NCBI RefSeq assembly: GCF_000445445.1
Contig: NZ_ASXP01000003.1
Location: forward strand, 248,001 to 312,000
Direction of reading: 5' to 3'
Length of the DNA stretch: 64,000 bases
Source of the DNA: Sporomusa ovata DSM 2662
Lineage (GTDB): Bacteria; Bacillota; Negativicutes; Sporomusales; Sporomusaceae
The notes under the pieces were generated by a model. It did no database searches, was not told the DNA's origin, and was given only the letters and a program-made list of their open reading frames with translations. Shown piece after piece: positions 36,105-44,570 of this stretch (the first letter of the stretch is position 1; each line of letters opens with the position of its first letter). The position numbers and the translations under genes are program-made.

Positions 36105-37646
36105 CTAATACAGCCAGCGCACACTAACTCCGGCAAAATGATTTGTTTCATTTTTGCCGCTGGTAAAATTAGCATTGCTTATCCTGGCTATACCCACTTG
36201 ACTTTCCAGGAATACATTCTCCTGCAATTTAGTTTGATATTGCAGCCAGCCTGATTTAATTGTCTGTTGAACTATAGCACTCCTGTCCATCGCGATATAA
36301 TTGGCATTTAATGATATTTTACTATCTTTATTTAAATAATGGCCTACTTGCACATAATATTGGTTGGAATCATGCCCCATCGGATCGCCGATAATATCGT
36401 CTTTATAGACATAACCATTTGTATATAATTGATGGCCATACCACCAATTGCTGGTATGAGCATATTCAAGTTTCACATCCCATTCACCATCTTTATTGAG
36501 CCGGGGAATATATACACCTACCCGTTCCGCTACTTTTGATGGTAAATAATTGGCCTGATCTTCACCATAGAGTTCGCCATATACCTGAGCTCCACCCCAG
36601 TGCGGCAACCGCAGTTTGAAGTCTAGGCCTGCAATATTATTCCATTTATCTTCTTCAGCTTGAGAGTTACGTCCAAGTAACCAATCACCATAATCACCAC
36701 TACTCAAGCCTTTACCTTCACCACCGACCATCGAAGCAAACGATAGTCCGAAAGTAAAGTTCTGCTGTGGAGTAAACGTTCCCCTCATAGCCACATACAA
36801 AGGACTGTCCACCTCCTTAGCATTCAAATTCGTCCGGTTACTCTCCAGTTCGCTATACATGGCAGTAAAATTCATGTCACCGAGGAACCGAAAAAATCCT
36901 TTGCTGGTATAGGGTTCAAGATTGGATAGCTTAATTGACGTCAGCGGCGTCATGTTATTGCCAAGAATTAACGAGCCGGTCGCCCCATGCCCCCAAAAAA
37001 CCGGGTCTTTGCCTAGCTGTATTGCCATACCATTTATTCTGGTTTTAACATACCCGCTGGTCAAAGCAGCATCGCCCTGCTGATCATCATCATAGCTAAA
37101 ACGTGGTTCCAAAGCAACAGCCACATCCGGTCCGAGCTTACCGGTCAATTGGGCCGAAGCAATCACATTGCCATCCTGTCCATAACGATAACCATTATTG
37201 TTGCTATTCAGTGGCTGATAAGTAGCCCAGGGACCACTGTCATTCTTGCGGTACTTCACCGAATTGCCGTCATAGGCTCCCATTTCCAGGCCAATTTCTT
37301 TTAATTGAAAGGATAAATCAGCCTGTTCACCAGCTAAAACCTGCAATTCAGCTGCTAACTCCTGTTCCAGTTCGCTTTTCATACCGGCTAAATACTGTGG
37401 CAAGGGCCGCTTTTGGGCCTCAGCCTGAATTTCTGTCAGCCACTGAGCCATCTGCATTCTGGTATAAGGCTTGGTTCCGTTTGGCATTGATGTTAAATAA
37501 CCCATTCCATCGAATTTCTCAATATAGCCATACAGTGGGCTGGACAACGGCACATTGGGCGAAACAAAATCAGACGGTGCCGCTTGAGCACCGGCAGACA
37601 ATGCCGTAATCAGCAATCCTGCGGCTAGACATCTTTTAAATGACAT
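36105..37646 (-). CDS. Capsule assembly Wzi-like outer-membrane beta-barrel protein
   Basis: Wzi-family lectins sit in the outer membrane and hold capsular polysaccharide at the surface. The 513-aa protein has a signal peptide (LAAGLLITALSAGAQA, cleavage about residue 22-23) and a helical N-terminal segment (about 60-100). Many amphipathic strands alternate with turns (KLGPDVAVALEPRFSYDD, IQLGKDPVFWGHG), and it ends VRWLY, the terminal aromatic of outer-membrane barrels. The GKDPVFWGHG region matches the Wzi core. It lies among sugar-nucleotide genes and supports a diderm envelope. Confidence 0.88.
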   Translation of the reverse strand: MSFKRCLAAGLLITALSAGAQAAPSDFVSPNVPLSSPLYGYIEKFDGMGYLTSMPNGTKPYTRMQMAQWLTEIQAEAQKRPLPQYLAGMKSELEQELAAELQVLAGEQADLSFQLKEIGLEMGAYDGNSVKYRKNDSGPWATYQPLNSNNNGYRYGQDGNVIASAQLTGKLGPDVAVALEPRFSYDDDQQGDAALTSGYVKTRINGMAIQLGKDPVFWGHGATGSLILGNNMTPLTSIKLSNLEPYTSKGFFRFLGDMNFTAMYSELESNRTNLNAKEVDSPLYVAMRGTFTPQQNFTFGLSFASMVGGEGKGLSSGDYGDWLLGRNSQAEEDKWNNIAGLDFKLRLPHWGGAQVYGELYGEDQANYLPSKVAERVGVYIPRLNKDGEWDVKLEYAHTSNWWYGHQLYTNGYVYKDDIIGDPMGHDSNQYYVQVGHYLNKDSKISLNANYIAMDRSAIVQQTIKSGWLQYQTKLQENVFLESQVGIARISNANFTSGKNETNHFAGVSVRWLY

Positions 37647-37741
37647 AATTCAATCCCCTCCATGAAAATCATTATATCAAATCAACTTAAAATCGGATAC
37701 ACAAAAACAATAAATATATTCTGTTCAAGCAAATAGAGTGT

Positions 37742-38587
37742 TTACATCCCATCCTTGCCTGTCTGACGCAGATAATCCCGCAATGCTTCCGTCCAAGCCC
37801 GCATGGGATCGCCTACGGTCATTCTCAGCATGTGATTATCCAGAACTGAATACGCCGGACGCTTCGCCGGGCGGACAAACTCCGCCGTGGTTACCGGGAC
37901 AACCTCTACAGACTTGCCTGCCTGTCGGAAAATTTCACAAGCAAACTCGTACCAGGAGCATTGTCCCTGACAAGTGGCATGGTATGTGCCAAAGGCATCA
38001 CTTGCTAGCAGACGGAAAATTGTCCATGCCAAGTCAACCGTCGAAGTAGGTGTCCCGACTTGATCACTAACAACTCGCAGTGAGTCCTGTTCATTAGCCA
38101 AGCGTAGCATGGTACGAACAAAATTATTACCGTCCCCATATAACCAAGCTGTACGCACAATAAAGTGCCTACCAAGAATTTGCCGGACCATTTCTTCCCC
38201 TTGCCATTTGGTCCGGCCATAGACAGTCTGAGGATTAACAGGATCAAATTCATGATACAGGGTATTGGTTTGCCCATCAAATACATAATCGGTACTAACA
38301 TAAACCATTCGCGCACCTGTTTCCAAACAGCCTGCTGCCAGGTTCTGTGCTCCAATAACATTCACTCGAAAAGCACCGTCTGCGTCTGACTCGGCACCAT
38401 CAACATTGGTATAGGCAGCACAATGGATGACAGCTTGCGGTCTTATATCCCGGAAAAAATTCATAACTGCCTTACCATCAGTAATATCCAGGGTATCAAC
38501 ATCGGTCAACACCAGCTCGTGTCCTTGTCCTTGCCTGGCAATTTCCCGGCCAAGCTGTCCGTTAGCTCCTGTGACTAAAATCCGCAA
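37742..38587 (-). CDS. rfbD: dTDP-4-dehydrorhamnose reductase RmlD
   Basis: Last step of dTDP-L-rhamnose synthesis. The 281-aa SDR protein has LVTGANGQLGREIARQG, the catalytic Tyr in VYGRTKWQGEE, STDYVFDG and DQVGTPTSTVDLA. Its partners are split: rmlA at 38704, rmlC at 48738 and rmlB at 49456, with remnants of further rmlA and rmlB copies between. ATG 38587 follows AGGAGG. Confidence 0.94.
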   Translation of the reverse strand: MRILVTGANGQLGREIARQGQGHELVLTDVDTLDITDGKAVMNFFRDIRPQAVIHCAAYTNVDGAESDADGAFRVNVIGAQNLAAGCLETGARMVYVSTDYVFDGQTNTLYHEFDPVNPQTVYGRTKWQGEEMVRQILGRHFIVRTAWLYGDGNNFVRTMLRLANEQDSLRVVSDQVGTPTSTVDLAWTIFRLLASDAFGTYHATCQGQCSWYEFACEIFRQAGKSVEVVPVTTAEFVRPAKRPAYSVLDNHMLRMTVGDPMRAWTEALRDYLRQTGKDGM

Positions 38588-38703
38588 AGAAATACCTCCT
38601 TTTTAGTTTTATGCAAAACCATCTGTCTTTGGATAAAAATTGCCTCCTGTCACTTGATAATACTATCCAATACAAGCCTGCCGTGACGGCAGACCTGTTC
38701 GTA

Positions 38704-39579
38704 TTATTCTCCGGCAATTTTCAAAAGATATTTGCCATAACCATTTTTCTTCATCGGTTCACCTATTGCTAATAATTGGCTACGTGATATATATCCCATA
38801 CGATAAGCGATCTCTTCCGGACAAGCTACCATTAATCCCTGGCGCTCCTGGATAGTAGCAATATAATTGGAAGCCTGCAACAACGACTCGTGCGTACCAG
38901 TGTCCAGCCACGCATAGCCACGACCTAACGTTTCAACCCTTAGTGTATTCTGCTCCAGATACAGGCGGTTCAAATCAGTTATCTCTAATTCACCCCGTGC
39001 TGACGGCTTGATGGCCTTAGCCAACTCAACCACCTGCTGATCATAAAAGTAAAGTCCAGTTACCGCATAATTGGACCTGGGGTCGGCGGGTTTCTCTTCC
39101 AAGCTCACGGCCTGCCCCTTACTGTCGAATTCAACTACCCCGTAGCGCTCAGGGTCGTTTACCCAATAGGCAAAAACAGTAGCTCCCGCAGCTTGCTGGG
39201 CCGCTTCCTGCAGCTTTTGGCTAAATCCATAACCATAAAAAATATTATCACCTAAAATAAGGGCACAACTATCATTACCAATAAACTCTTCGCCAATAAT
39301 AAAGGCCTGAGCCAAACCATCCGGGCTAGGCTGCACGGCATAGGATATATTAATTCCCCAGTGTTCGCCTGTACCAAGTAAGTTAACAAAACACTCCCTG
39401 TCCTGCGGGGTAGTGATAATCAAAATATCACGAATACCAGCCAATAGTAAAGTTGACAGCGGATAATATATCATCGGCTTGTCATATACCGGCATTAGCT
39501 GTTTACTAACTGATTTTGTAGCTGGATACAGGCGAGTGCCTGAACCGCCAGCCAGAATAATTCCCTTTTTTATAGACAC
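38704..39579 (-). CDS. rfbA: Glucose-1-phosphate thymidylyltransferase RmlA
   Basis: First step of dTDP-rhamnose synthesis. The 291-aa product starts GTG 39579 (AAAGGA 8 nt upstream), giving the standard MSIKKGIILAGGSGTRLYP. Motifs: KQLMPVYDKPMIYYPLSTLL, LILGDNIFYG, FDSKGQAVSLEEKPADPRSN, WLDTGTHESLLQAS. The frame opens further to 39660 but that part is translated GC-rich repeat and should not count. A truncated second copy of its 3' end lies at 49319-49450. Confidence 0.95.
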   Translation of the reverse strand: MSIKKGIILAGGSGTRLYPATKSVSKQLMPVYDKPMIYYPLSTLLLAGIRDILIITTPQDRECFVNLLGTGEHWGINISYAVQPSPDGLAQAFIIGEEFIGNDSCALILGDNIFYGYGFSQKLQEAAQQAAGATVFAYWVNDPERYGVVEFDSKGQAVSLEEKPADPRSNYAVTGLYFYDQQVVELAKAIKPSARGELEITDLNRLYLEQNTLRVETLGRGYAWLDTGTHESLLQASNYIATIQERQGLMVACPEEIAYRMGYISRSQLLAIGEPMKKNGYGKYLLKIAGE

Positions 39580-39602
39580 GTTTTCATTCCTTTCGTTATT
39601 GA

Positions 39603-39779
39603 CGAAGGGCTCTTGGCTCAAGGCTCGGAGCGCAGGGCAGGGGGACGAGGCTCTTGGCACGGGGCTTAGGGCTCAGGACTCAGAGAGCGAAGCTCTCGGC
39701 TCAAATCCCCTTACTTCGTACTCCGCAACCCTGCGCCCCGTGCCCCGCACAACCCCGTGCCCCGCGCCTCGTCCTCCCC
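39603..39779. repeat. GC-rich repeat, left of the S23 gene
   Basis: Two halves of opposite base skew: a G-rich half (39603-39690) with GGCTC/GGGC words and a C-rich half (about 39707-39779) with CCTGCGCCCCGTGCCCCGC. They are partly complementary. The words GCGCCCCGTGCC recur at 40141-40366 and 49451-49500. It holds no believable gene and contrasts strongly with its AT-rich neighbours. Confidence 0.75.
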
Positions 39780-40124
39780 TTACCCCCCTACTGTCCTTTT
39801 CAATGCACGTACTTGTTTTTGCACTACTTCGCATTGCAAGCTTAAATTATGTATTTCAACTGAATAACAGCGTTGTGCTAGTTCTAACTATGTTTCCAAT
39901 TCACATAAGCTTCCATGCGCAATATCTAAAAAATGATTAAATTCCTTATCTCGCTTTCTTCCCCAACCTTCTGCAATATTCGAAGGTACAGAAACTGCAC
40001 TGCGTCTTATCTGCGAACTCAATCCATGCAATTCATGTTGCGGAATTTGCTCCGCCATTTTATACACTTGAACAGTCAAATCCATTGCATCTTGCCAAAC
40101 CCGCAGATCTCGAAAACTAGACAT
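39780..40124 (-). pseudogene. Four-helix-bundle S23/IVP-like protein with internal amber codon
   Basis: Reads MSSFRDLRVWQDAMDLTVQV, SSQIRRSAVSVPSNIAEGWG and AHGSLCELET, the pattern of S23 four-helix-bundle proteins (intervening-sequence proteins), then a TAG at 39888-39890. The frame continues beyond it as LELAQRCYSVEIHN and ends normally at 39780. The family usually has Gln after ELET, so a single C-to-T change (CAG to TAG) explains it. The whole frame would be 114 residues, the family size. GC-rich repeats flank both sides. Confidence 0.75.
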
Positions 40125-40140
40125 AAAGGACCTCCTAGAA

Positions 40141-40366
40141 GTGGCTCGGGGCTCAAGGGATCAGGGCGCGGAGCCCGGGGAGAGTGGGGGCTCTGGTGCG
40201 TACCCCGCGCCCCGCAGCCCCAAGCCTTACACCCCGTACCTTGCGCCCCGTGCCCCGTGCTCTTACGCTCCGTGCTCTATACCCCGTGCCCCGTGCTCTT
40301 ATGCTCCGTGCTCTATACCCCGTGCCCCGCGCTCTTATGCTCCGTGCTCTATACCCCGTGCCCCGC
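40141..40366. repeat. GC-rich repeat with three 36-bp tandem units
   Basis: G-rich start (40141-40198), then C-rich sequence. Three nearly identical 36-bp units, 40259-40294, 40295-40330 and 40331-40366, contain CTCTATACCCCGTGCCCCG. An upstream segment (40220-40255, CCTTACACCCCGTACC then TTGCGCCCCGTGCC) almost matches 49451-49485. It ends abruptly at the truncated rmlB remnant. Confidence 0.85.
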
Positions 40367-40572
40367 GCTCCGCCAGTCACGGACATTCTGTCCGGTGCCA
40401 TATACCGGCAGCGACTTACCTTCTAATGCATTTAGAATCATTAATGGAATTAGCTTCTCCGGGAACTGATATGGTCCATAGTTTTGGAACAATTGGTCAT
40501 TACTACCGGCAAGCCATAGGTATGATAATAGGCTCGCACCAAGTGATCAGAAGCTGCTTTGGAAGCAACAAT
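40367..40572 (-). pseudogene. Remnant of dTDP-glucose 4,6-dehydratase (rmlB)
   Basis: Internal fragment corresponding to the middle of the intact rmlB at 49456-50535. The minus strand reads ASKAASDHLVRAYYHTYGLP, then after a one-base shift NYGPYQFPEKLIPLMILNAL and LPVYGTGQNVRDW. It stops exactly where the GC-rich repeat begins. Both ends are missing and at least one frameshift is present. Confidence 0.88.
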
Positions 40573-40659
40573 AATTACTTCCCTATTTATCTGTCACCAA
40601 TAACCCATCCCCAGTGGCCACTTGGGGAAATATCACTCAAATCTCCCGACCTGCCCAAT

Positions 40660-41259
40660 TTAGGCAATATCTCCCCATGTTTCAAATATATTTTTTAGCT
40701 TTATAGTTAGATCAGTAAAAATACTTGAAATAATTACTTCATCATCTGCCATTGAGTATATATTAGGTTTGTCATAGTTACCCTGTTCATTTAGGTTGTA
40801 TTTCGCAATGGACTGATTCTCAGGTGATATAATCCAATATTCATCCACACCGGCTTTTTCGTATTTATTAAGTTTTATGAATTGGTCACATTTAACTGAA
40901 CTTTTTGAAACGATTTCAATGATTAAAGTTGGTGTGCCACCGTAACCATTTTTATCCAGTTTCGACTTGTCACAAACAATAGATAAATCAGGCTCAACGA
41001 CGTTTTTGTTTTTACTTTCATCCGTCTCACCGTTATCCATTGGCAACCTAACGGTAAACGGCGCGGCAAATACCTGACACTGCTTGCCGTTTAAGTAACC
41101 GTGCAGCTCAAAATATAAATTTCCAGATATTCTTTGATGTAACGGAGAAGGAGTAACCTGTGCATAAGCAATTCCGTCAATAATTTCCCAGCGTTCATCC
41201 TCCGGCCAACTTAAATAATCTTTATATGAGTATTCGTGTTGCCCCTTTGGTAGTGGCAT
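40660..41259 (-). CDS. Uma2 family (DUF820) putative endonuclease
   Basis: 199-aa protein of the PD-(D/E)XK fold. Motifs: WEIIDGIAYAQVTPSPLHQRI, VVEPDLSIVCDKSKLD, TPTLIIEIVSKSSVKCDQFI and KYEKAGVDEYWIISPENQSI (long motifs here span residues 23-160). The acidic/IEI pair is intact. Uma2 genes are numerous in some lineages and their biological role is not settled. It is next to the rmlB remnant and has no partner gene. Confidence 0.85.
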   Translation of the reverse strand: MPLPKGQHEYSYKDYLSWPEDERWEIIDGIAYAQVTPSPLHQRISGNLYFELHGYLNGKQCQVFAAPFTVRLPMDNGETDESKNKNVVEPDLSIVCDKSKLDKNGYGGTPTLIIEIVSKSSVKCDQFIKLNKYEKAGVDEYWIISPENQSIAKYNLNEQGNYDKPNIYSMADDEVIISSIFTDLTIKLKNIFETWGDIA

Positions 41260-41391
41260 TTCTATACCTCCATTGTAATCAAACTAGGTATACACGCTCT
41301 TTCATCATATCTATATTATACTAACAGAATAAAATAGCTGCAAAATAGGCTGCAGCTCTCCCCCTGTGAACTCTTTGAGACTGGCTAACAT

Positions 41392-41871
41392 TTATTTTCT
41401 GCTAAACAGCTGGTATACGCCTATCCCCACACCAGCACCGGCAGTATCCAGCAGCACATCGGATAGTTGCCCGCTCCGCCCCGCTGCCACAAGCACCTGA
41501 TGCAATTCATCTGAGGCTGCATATACCAGACAAAACAGCAATGCCCAAAAATATATCTTTTTCCCTTTCATACCGCTTATCCTAAGACTCCTGGTCAGCA
41601 ATACTCCTAACAAAAAATATATCGTACTATGTGCCGCTTTCCGTACAAGCCCATTATATTTTGCTACCAACCGCTCAGTCATTCCCGTATCCCGATGGGC
41701 CTGCATCACATAGGTCGCCGCGTTGATGATGATTCTAGTCACCTTCAGGCTTAAACCGTTAGAATCTCTTGCAGGCTGGGCAGAAAAAGCAAAAATACAT
41801 GCTATCCAGATCAATATGACACCCCAGTGCAATATCAGATATTTGGGATTACCATTTCTTATTGACTCCAA
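41392..41871 (-). CDS. VanZ family membrane protein
   Basis: 159-aa membrane protein with about four helices (LILHWGVILIWIACIFAF; AAHSTIYFLLGVLLTRSL; IYFWALLFCLVYAASDELHQ) and the VanZ signature around DELHQVLVAAGRSGQLSDVL. TTG 41871 follows AAAGGGGG at 5 nt and gives MESIRNGNPKYL. The frame opens to 41949 but that overlaps galE and lacks an SD. The family is linked to teicoplanin resistance by name; function here is unknown. Confidence 0.82.
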   Translation of the reverse strand: MESIRNGNPKYLILHWGVILIWIACIFAFSAQPARDSNGLSLKVTRIIINAATYVMQAHRDTGMTERLVAKYNGLVRKAAHSTIYFLLGVLLTRSLRISGMKGKKIYFWALLFCLVYAASDELHQVLVAAGRSGQLSDVLLDTAGAGVGIGVYQLFSRK

Positions 41872-41933
41872 TATGACCCCCTTTCTGCACCTTTTCGTTG
41901 GTGTTTCCCGATCATTTTCCGGTTCCCAGGTCT

Positions 41934-42926
41934 TTAACTTTCTTGGCATTCAAACCGCCAAGCATCCCGACACATTGCCAATATGTCCCGTTTCGCTTTC
42001 CATTGTAACTTTTTCTCAGCTTTTGTCGCATCAGCATAACATTCGGCAATATCTCCCGGCCTGCGGTCCACAAGCTCATATGGCACTGCAATGCCATTGG
42101 CCTCTTCAAAGGCCTTTACCAGTTGCAGGACGGTAGTGCCCCGGCTTGTCCCTAAATTATAAATATGTACACCTGCCGTCAGATGGTCAAGTGCAGCCAC
42201 ATGCCCCTCGGCCAGATCCATGACATGAATATAATCCCGGACCCCTGTACCATCAATTGTCGGATAGTCATTCCCAAAAACCCGCAGCTTAGTTAACTTG
42301 CCTTTGGCTACCTGGGTAATATACGGCATCAGATTGTTCGGTATGCCGTTGGGTGATTCACCGATCAAGCCGCTCTCATGAGCGCCCACAGGGTTAAAAT
42401 ACCGTAGAAGTGACACAGAGAAGCCCGGATTCGCTTTGGCTATATCCATCAGAATTCTTTCACTCATAACTTTGGTCTCACCGTACGGGTTTGTAGTCGG
42501 TAGAAGTTTCAAGGTTTCCACAAAGGGAACTTTATTCTCTCCATATACGGTAGCCGATGAACTGAAAATAAATTTTCGCACTCCATACTTCTGGCAGGCT
42601 TTTGTTAAAACCATAATACCTACCAGATTGTTATAGTAATAGACAAGCGGCTTTTCAACAGATTCCCCCACTGCTTTCAGCCCCGCAAAATGAATCACAC
42701 CATCTATGCTGTGACTGGAAAAGACATGATCCACCGCTGTCTCATCGGTCACGTCGATCTGATAAAATGTCACTCCCCGGCCTGTTATCTGTCTAACCTT
42801 GTCCAGTGTATCCGCCTTACTATTGCATAAATTATCAGCCACAATCACCGCATGGCCTGTCTCCAACAAAGTAACACAGGTATGCGAACCTATATAGCCG
42901 GCACCACCTGTTACCAGTATGTTCAC
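41934..42926 (-). CDS. galE: UDP-glucose 4-epimerase
   Basis: Interconverts UDP-glucose and UDP-galactose. 330 aa starting GTG 42926 (AAAGGCGG six bases upstream). Motifs: ILVTGGAGYIGSHTCVTLLE, VIHFAGLKAVGES, catalytic FSSSATVYG and PYGETKVMSE, and RYFNPVGAHESGLIGE. Codon TTG 42932 is too close to the SD. It precedes vanZ in the same direction and completes the set of UDP-sugar enzymes with GalU and Ugd. Confidence 0.95.
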   Translation of the reverse strand: MNILVTGGAGYIGSHTCVTLLETGHAVIVADNLCNSKADTLDKVRQITGRGVTFYQIDVTDETAVDHVFSSHSIDGVIHFAGLKAVGESVEKPLVYYYNNLVGIMVLTKACQKYGVRKFIFSSSATVYGENKVPFVETLKLLPTTNPYGETKVMSERILMDIAKANPGFSVSLLRYFNPVGAHESGLIGESPNGIPNNLMPYITQVAKGKLTKLRVFGNDYPTIDGTGVRDYIHVMDLAEGHVAALDHLTAGVHIYNLGTSRGTTVLQLVKAFEEANGIAVPYELVDRRPGDIAECYADATKAEKKLQWKAKRDILAMCRDAWRFECQES

Positions 42927-43126
42927 AATCAATCAACCGCCTTTCCCGCAATATCAAAAATGCCCAACCTTTTTGTATTTCCCGTTAAATCCCGCACCTT
43001 TCTCCGCCACATGATCGGACAATCGAATATTTTGACGTTCAAACAGAATCTTCTTCAGAGACAATTCACTAGCCAGTGCTTCTTTTCATTCAACATCAAA
43101 ACCACTTCTACCCTTCGTGTCATTAT

Positions 43127-43155
43127 ATGACTGGGTCCATAATATATGATATAAT
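43127..43155 (+). promoter_or_regulatory. Promoter of the coiled-coil gene at 43198
   Basis: ATGACT (43127-43132), 17-nt spacer, consensus TATAAT (43150-43155), about 43 nt ahead of the start codon with its AAGGGGGG SD. The rest of 42927-43126 shows no gene. Confidence 0.6.
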
Positions 43156-43197
43156 AAAACAAAATAACGCGATATAACAATAAGGGGGGATGGGGGA

Positions 43198-43572
43198 ATG
43201 GAAGAAATTTTAAAACAGCTGCTTGAGGGGCAACAGCAACTATTTGCCGAAGTCAAGCAGATTAATACTAGGCTGGATGGTGTTGAAATTGCGCTGAAGG
43301 AAAACATTGACGTCACCATGGGGTTAAAGCACTGGACAGAAGAACTCAATGCCCAGGTGCATGGACTAGGACATACTATGACCAAACTGGAGGGCAAGGT
43401 CAGTCAGCTTGATGAAAAGGTTAATAACCTTGATGAGAAAGTTAACAAAATTGATGACAGGCTTGAGCGAATGGAAGAACAACAGGATATTATTAAAGCC
43501 GATGTCATGTTCCTTGCACGGAAGGCTATTGAGCAAGATGAAGCCATGTATCGTCTGAGGAAAACGAGGTAG
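43198..43572 (+). CDS. Coiled-coil protein, related to the family A protein
   Basis: 124-aa helical protein. MEEILKQLLEGQQQLFAEVK, LKHWTEELNAQVHGLGHTMT and the ending LARKAIEQDEAMYRLRK match the 11576-12052 protein block by block, though the middle uses 7-residue units (LDEKVNNLDEKVNKIDDRLE) rather than 14-residue ones. It has a strong SD and promoter. Unknown function. No membrane segment. Confidence 0.8.
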   Translation: MEEILKQLLEGQQQLFAEVKQINTRLDGVEIALKENIDVTMGLKHWTEELNAQVHGLGHTMTKLEGKVSQLDEKVNNLDEKVNKIDDRLERMEEQQDIIKADVMFLARKAIEQDEAMYRLRKTR

Positions 43573-43659
43573 TCAGTACCACCCGTAAAGCTGGTATTTC
43601 TGATTAAAATATTTTACATAGCTTGATCCCATTCGTTTCATAAGCTTAGCAATGCCATT

Positions 43660-43870
43660 ATGTGCCCTTCTTTAACCACTAGATGAACATGATTATCCAT
43701 TAGACAATTAGGCAACTAACAAACAACCTTCATTAGATTTCTTTGCATACAGAAGTCTATGAAAATTAATTTATCTGCGACATCTAGAAATATATCTTTT
43801 CACGCTTTACCGCGTAACATTATGTAAACTCCTGGTTTATTTAGTTGCCTAGCATTTCTTGGCATATCCA
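43660..43870 (-). pseudogene. REP-associated (Y1) transposase remnant, copy 1
   Basis: About 210 bp clearly similar to 46558-46770, including the segments around CTTTGCATACAGAAGTCTAT and TTAATTTATCTGCG. On the minus strand it holds 5' parts of a RAYT gene (ending near the H-x-H region) with several frame breaks. The leader ahead of it (GGTTTTGGGTGAT) is kept. The remaining bases of 43573-43659 show nothing. Confidence 0.75.
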
Positions 43871-43881
43871 TCACCCAAAAC

Positions 43882-44277
43882 CTATTCTTCATGACCCATT
43901 ACTTTTATTAGTTTCTCAAACTCATTTACATACAGCGTTGTTATACGTTTAGCTATTTCTAATGCCAGCTCTTCATTATATACGTGAGCTGTATAATTTC
44001 TATCCTTTAACATGAGAAGCCAGGTATCTTCGTCCTCAAGAAGTTTTTGGGCGAACGCCTCTTTTATAACGGCCTTAGGTGAATTCCGGTCTACTATACC
44101 AATAGACTCTAAATAATTCTTCAGCGTTTTCCAAGCCAGTTCGTAAGTAAATTCAAACCGCTGAATTAAACCGTCCCGAAAAAGATCATCGCTATTTTGG
44201 GCAAACTTTAGCACAGCTTCTCTCAATCTTAGGTTTGCGTTAATGAAATTTTGAAGTTTATTATCAAGTCCCTTCAT
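43882..44277 (-). CDS. HepT-type HEPN toxin
   Basis: 131-aa helical protein (from MKGLDNKLQNFINAN) of the HI0074/HepT family, a HEPN ribonuclease-type toxin neutralised by a MntA nucleotidyltransferase. The motif RNYTAHVY (about residues 94-101) fits RX4HXY, the catalytic HEPN element. RFEFTYELAWKTLKNYLE is the usual second-helix signature. ATG 44277 overlaps the MntA gene by 14 bp. An earlier in-frame start at 44301 is unlikely. Confidence 0.88.
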   Translation of the reverse strand: MKGLDNKLQNFINANLRLREAVLKFAQNSDDLFRDGLIQRFEFTYELAWKTLKNYLESIGIVDRNSPKAVIKEAFAQKLLEDEDTWLLMLKDRNYTAHVYNEELALEIAKRITTLYVNEFEKLIKVMGHEE

Positions 44278-44551
44278 ACACAACAATCCCCTCATCTGCA
44301 ATTTTCTCCAGAAGTATTGGACTTACCTTATCGTCAATAAATACTATGTCGATCTTTTTAAGAGTATCAATATCCTCAACCTCAAGATAAAAACCCGTCT
44401 TTATTCTTTCTGACATATCCTTACCAAAAACGGCAATATCGTAATCACTAACAGACGAATTGTCCCCTCTTGCACGTGAACCAAACAAAATCACCTTTTG
44501 TATGTAATACCTACTGGAAATTTCTTTTATTTGCCGCAATACATTATCCAT
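44264..44551 (-). CDS. MntA-type minimal nucleotidyltransferase antitoxin
   Basis: 95-aa protein from MDNVLRQIKEISSRY, with the motif GSRARGDNSSVSDYD fitting GSX10DXD of MntA antitoxins that AMPylate HepT. The third acidic residue is in KKIDIVFID. GAGGT precedes ATG 44551; an upstream extension into the preceding gene (44593) is unlikely. It overlaps hepT by 14 bp and starts 19 bp after the stop of the AlbA-family gene, forming a possible three-gene unit. Confidence 0.9.
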   Translation of the reverse strand: MDNVLRQIKEISSRYYIQKVILFGSRARGDNSSVSDYDIAVFGKDMSERIKTGFYLEVEDIDTLKKIDIVFIDDKVSPILLEKIADEGIVVYEGT

Positions 44552-44570
44552 ATAATTACCTCTTGACACT

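Noticed and set aside
40259..40366. Possible CRISPR array
   Set aside because: The 36-bp units are contiguous with no unique spacers and there is no cas gene nearby.
40153..40401. Open frame with RARGTGYRARSI-type periodic peptide
   Set aside because: It is only a translation of the 36-bp GC-rich tandem units; other frames of the same stretch are open too.
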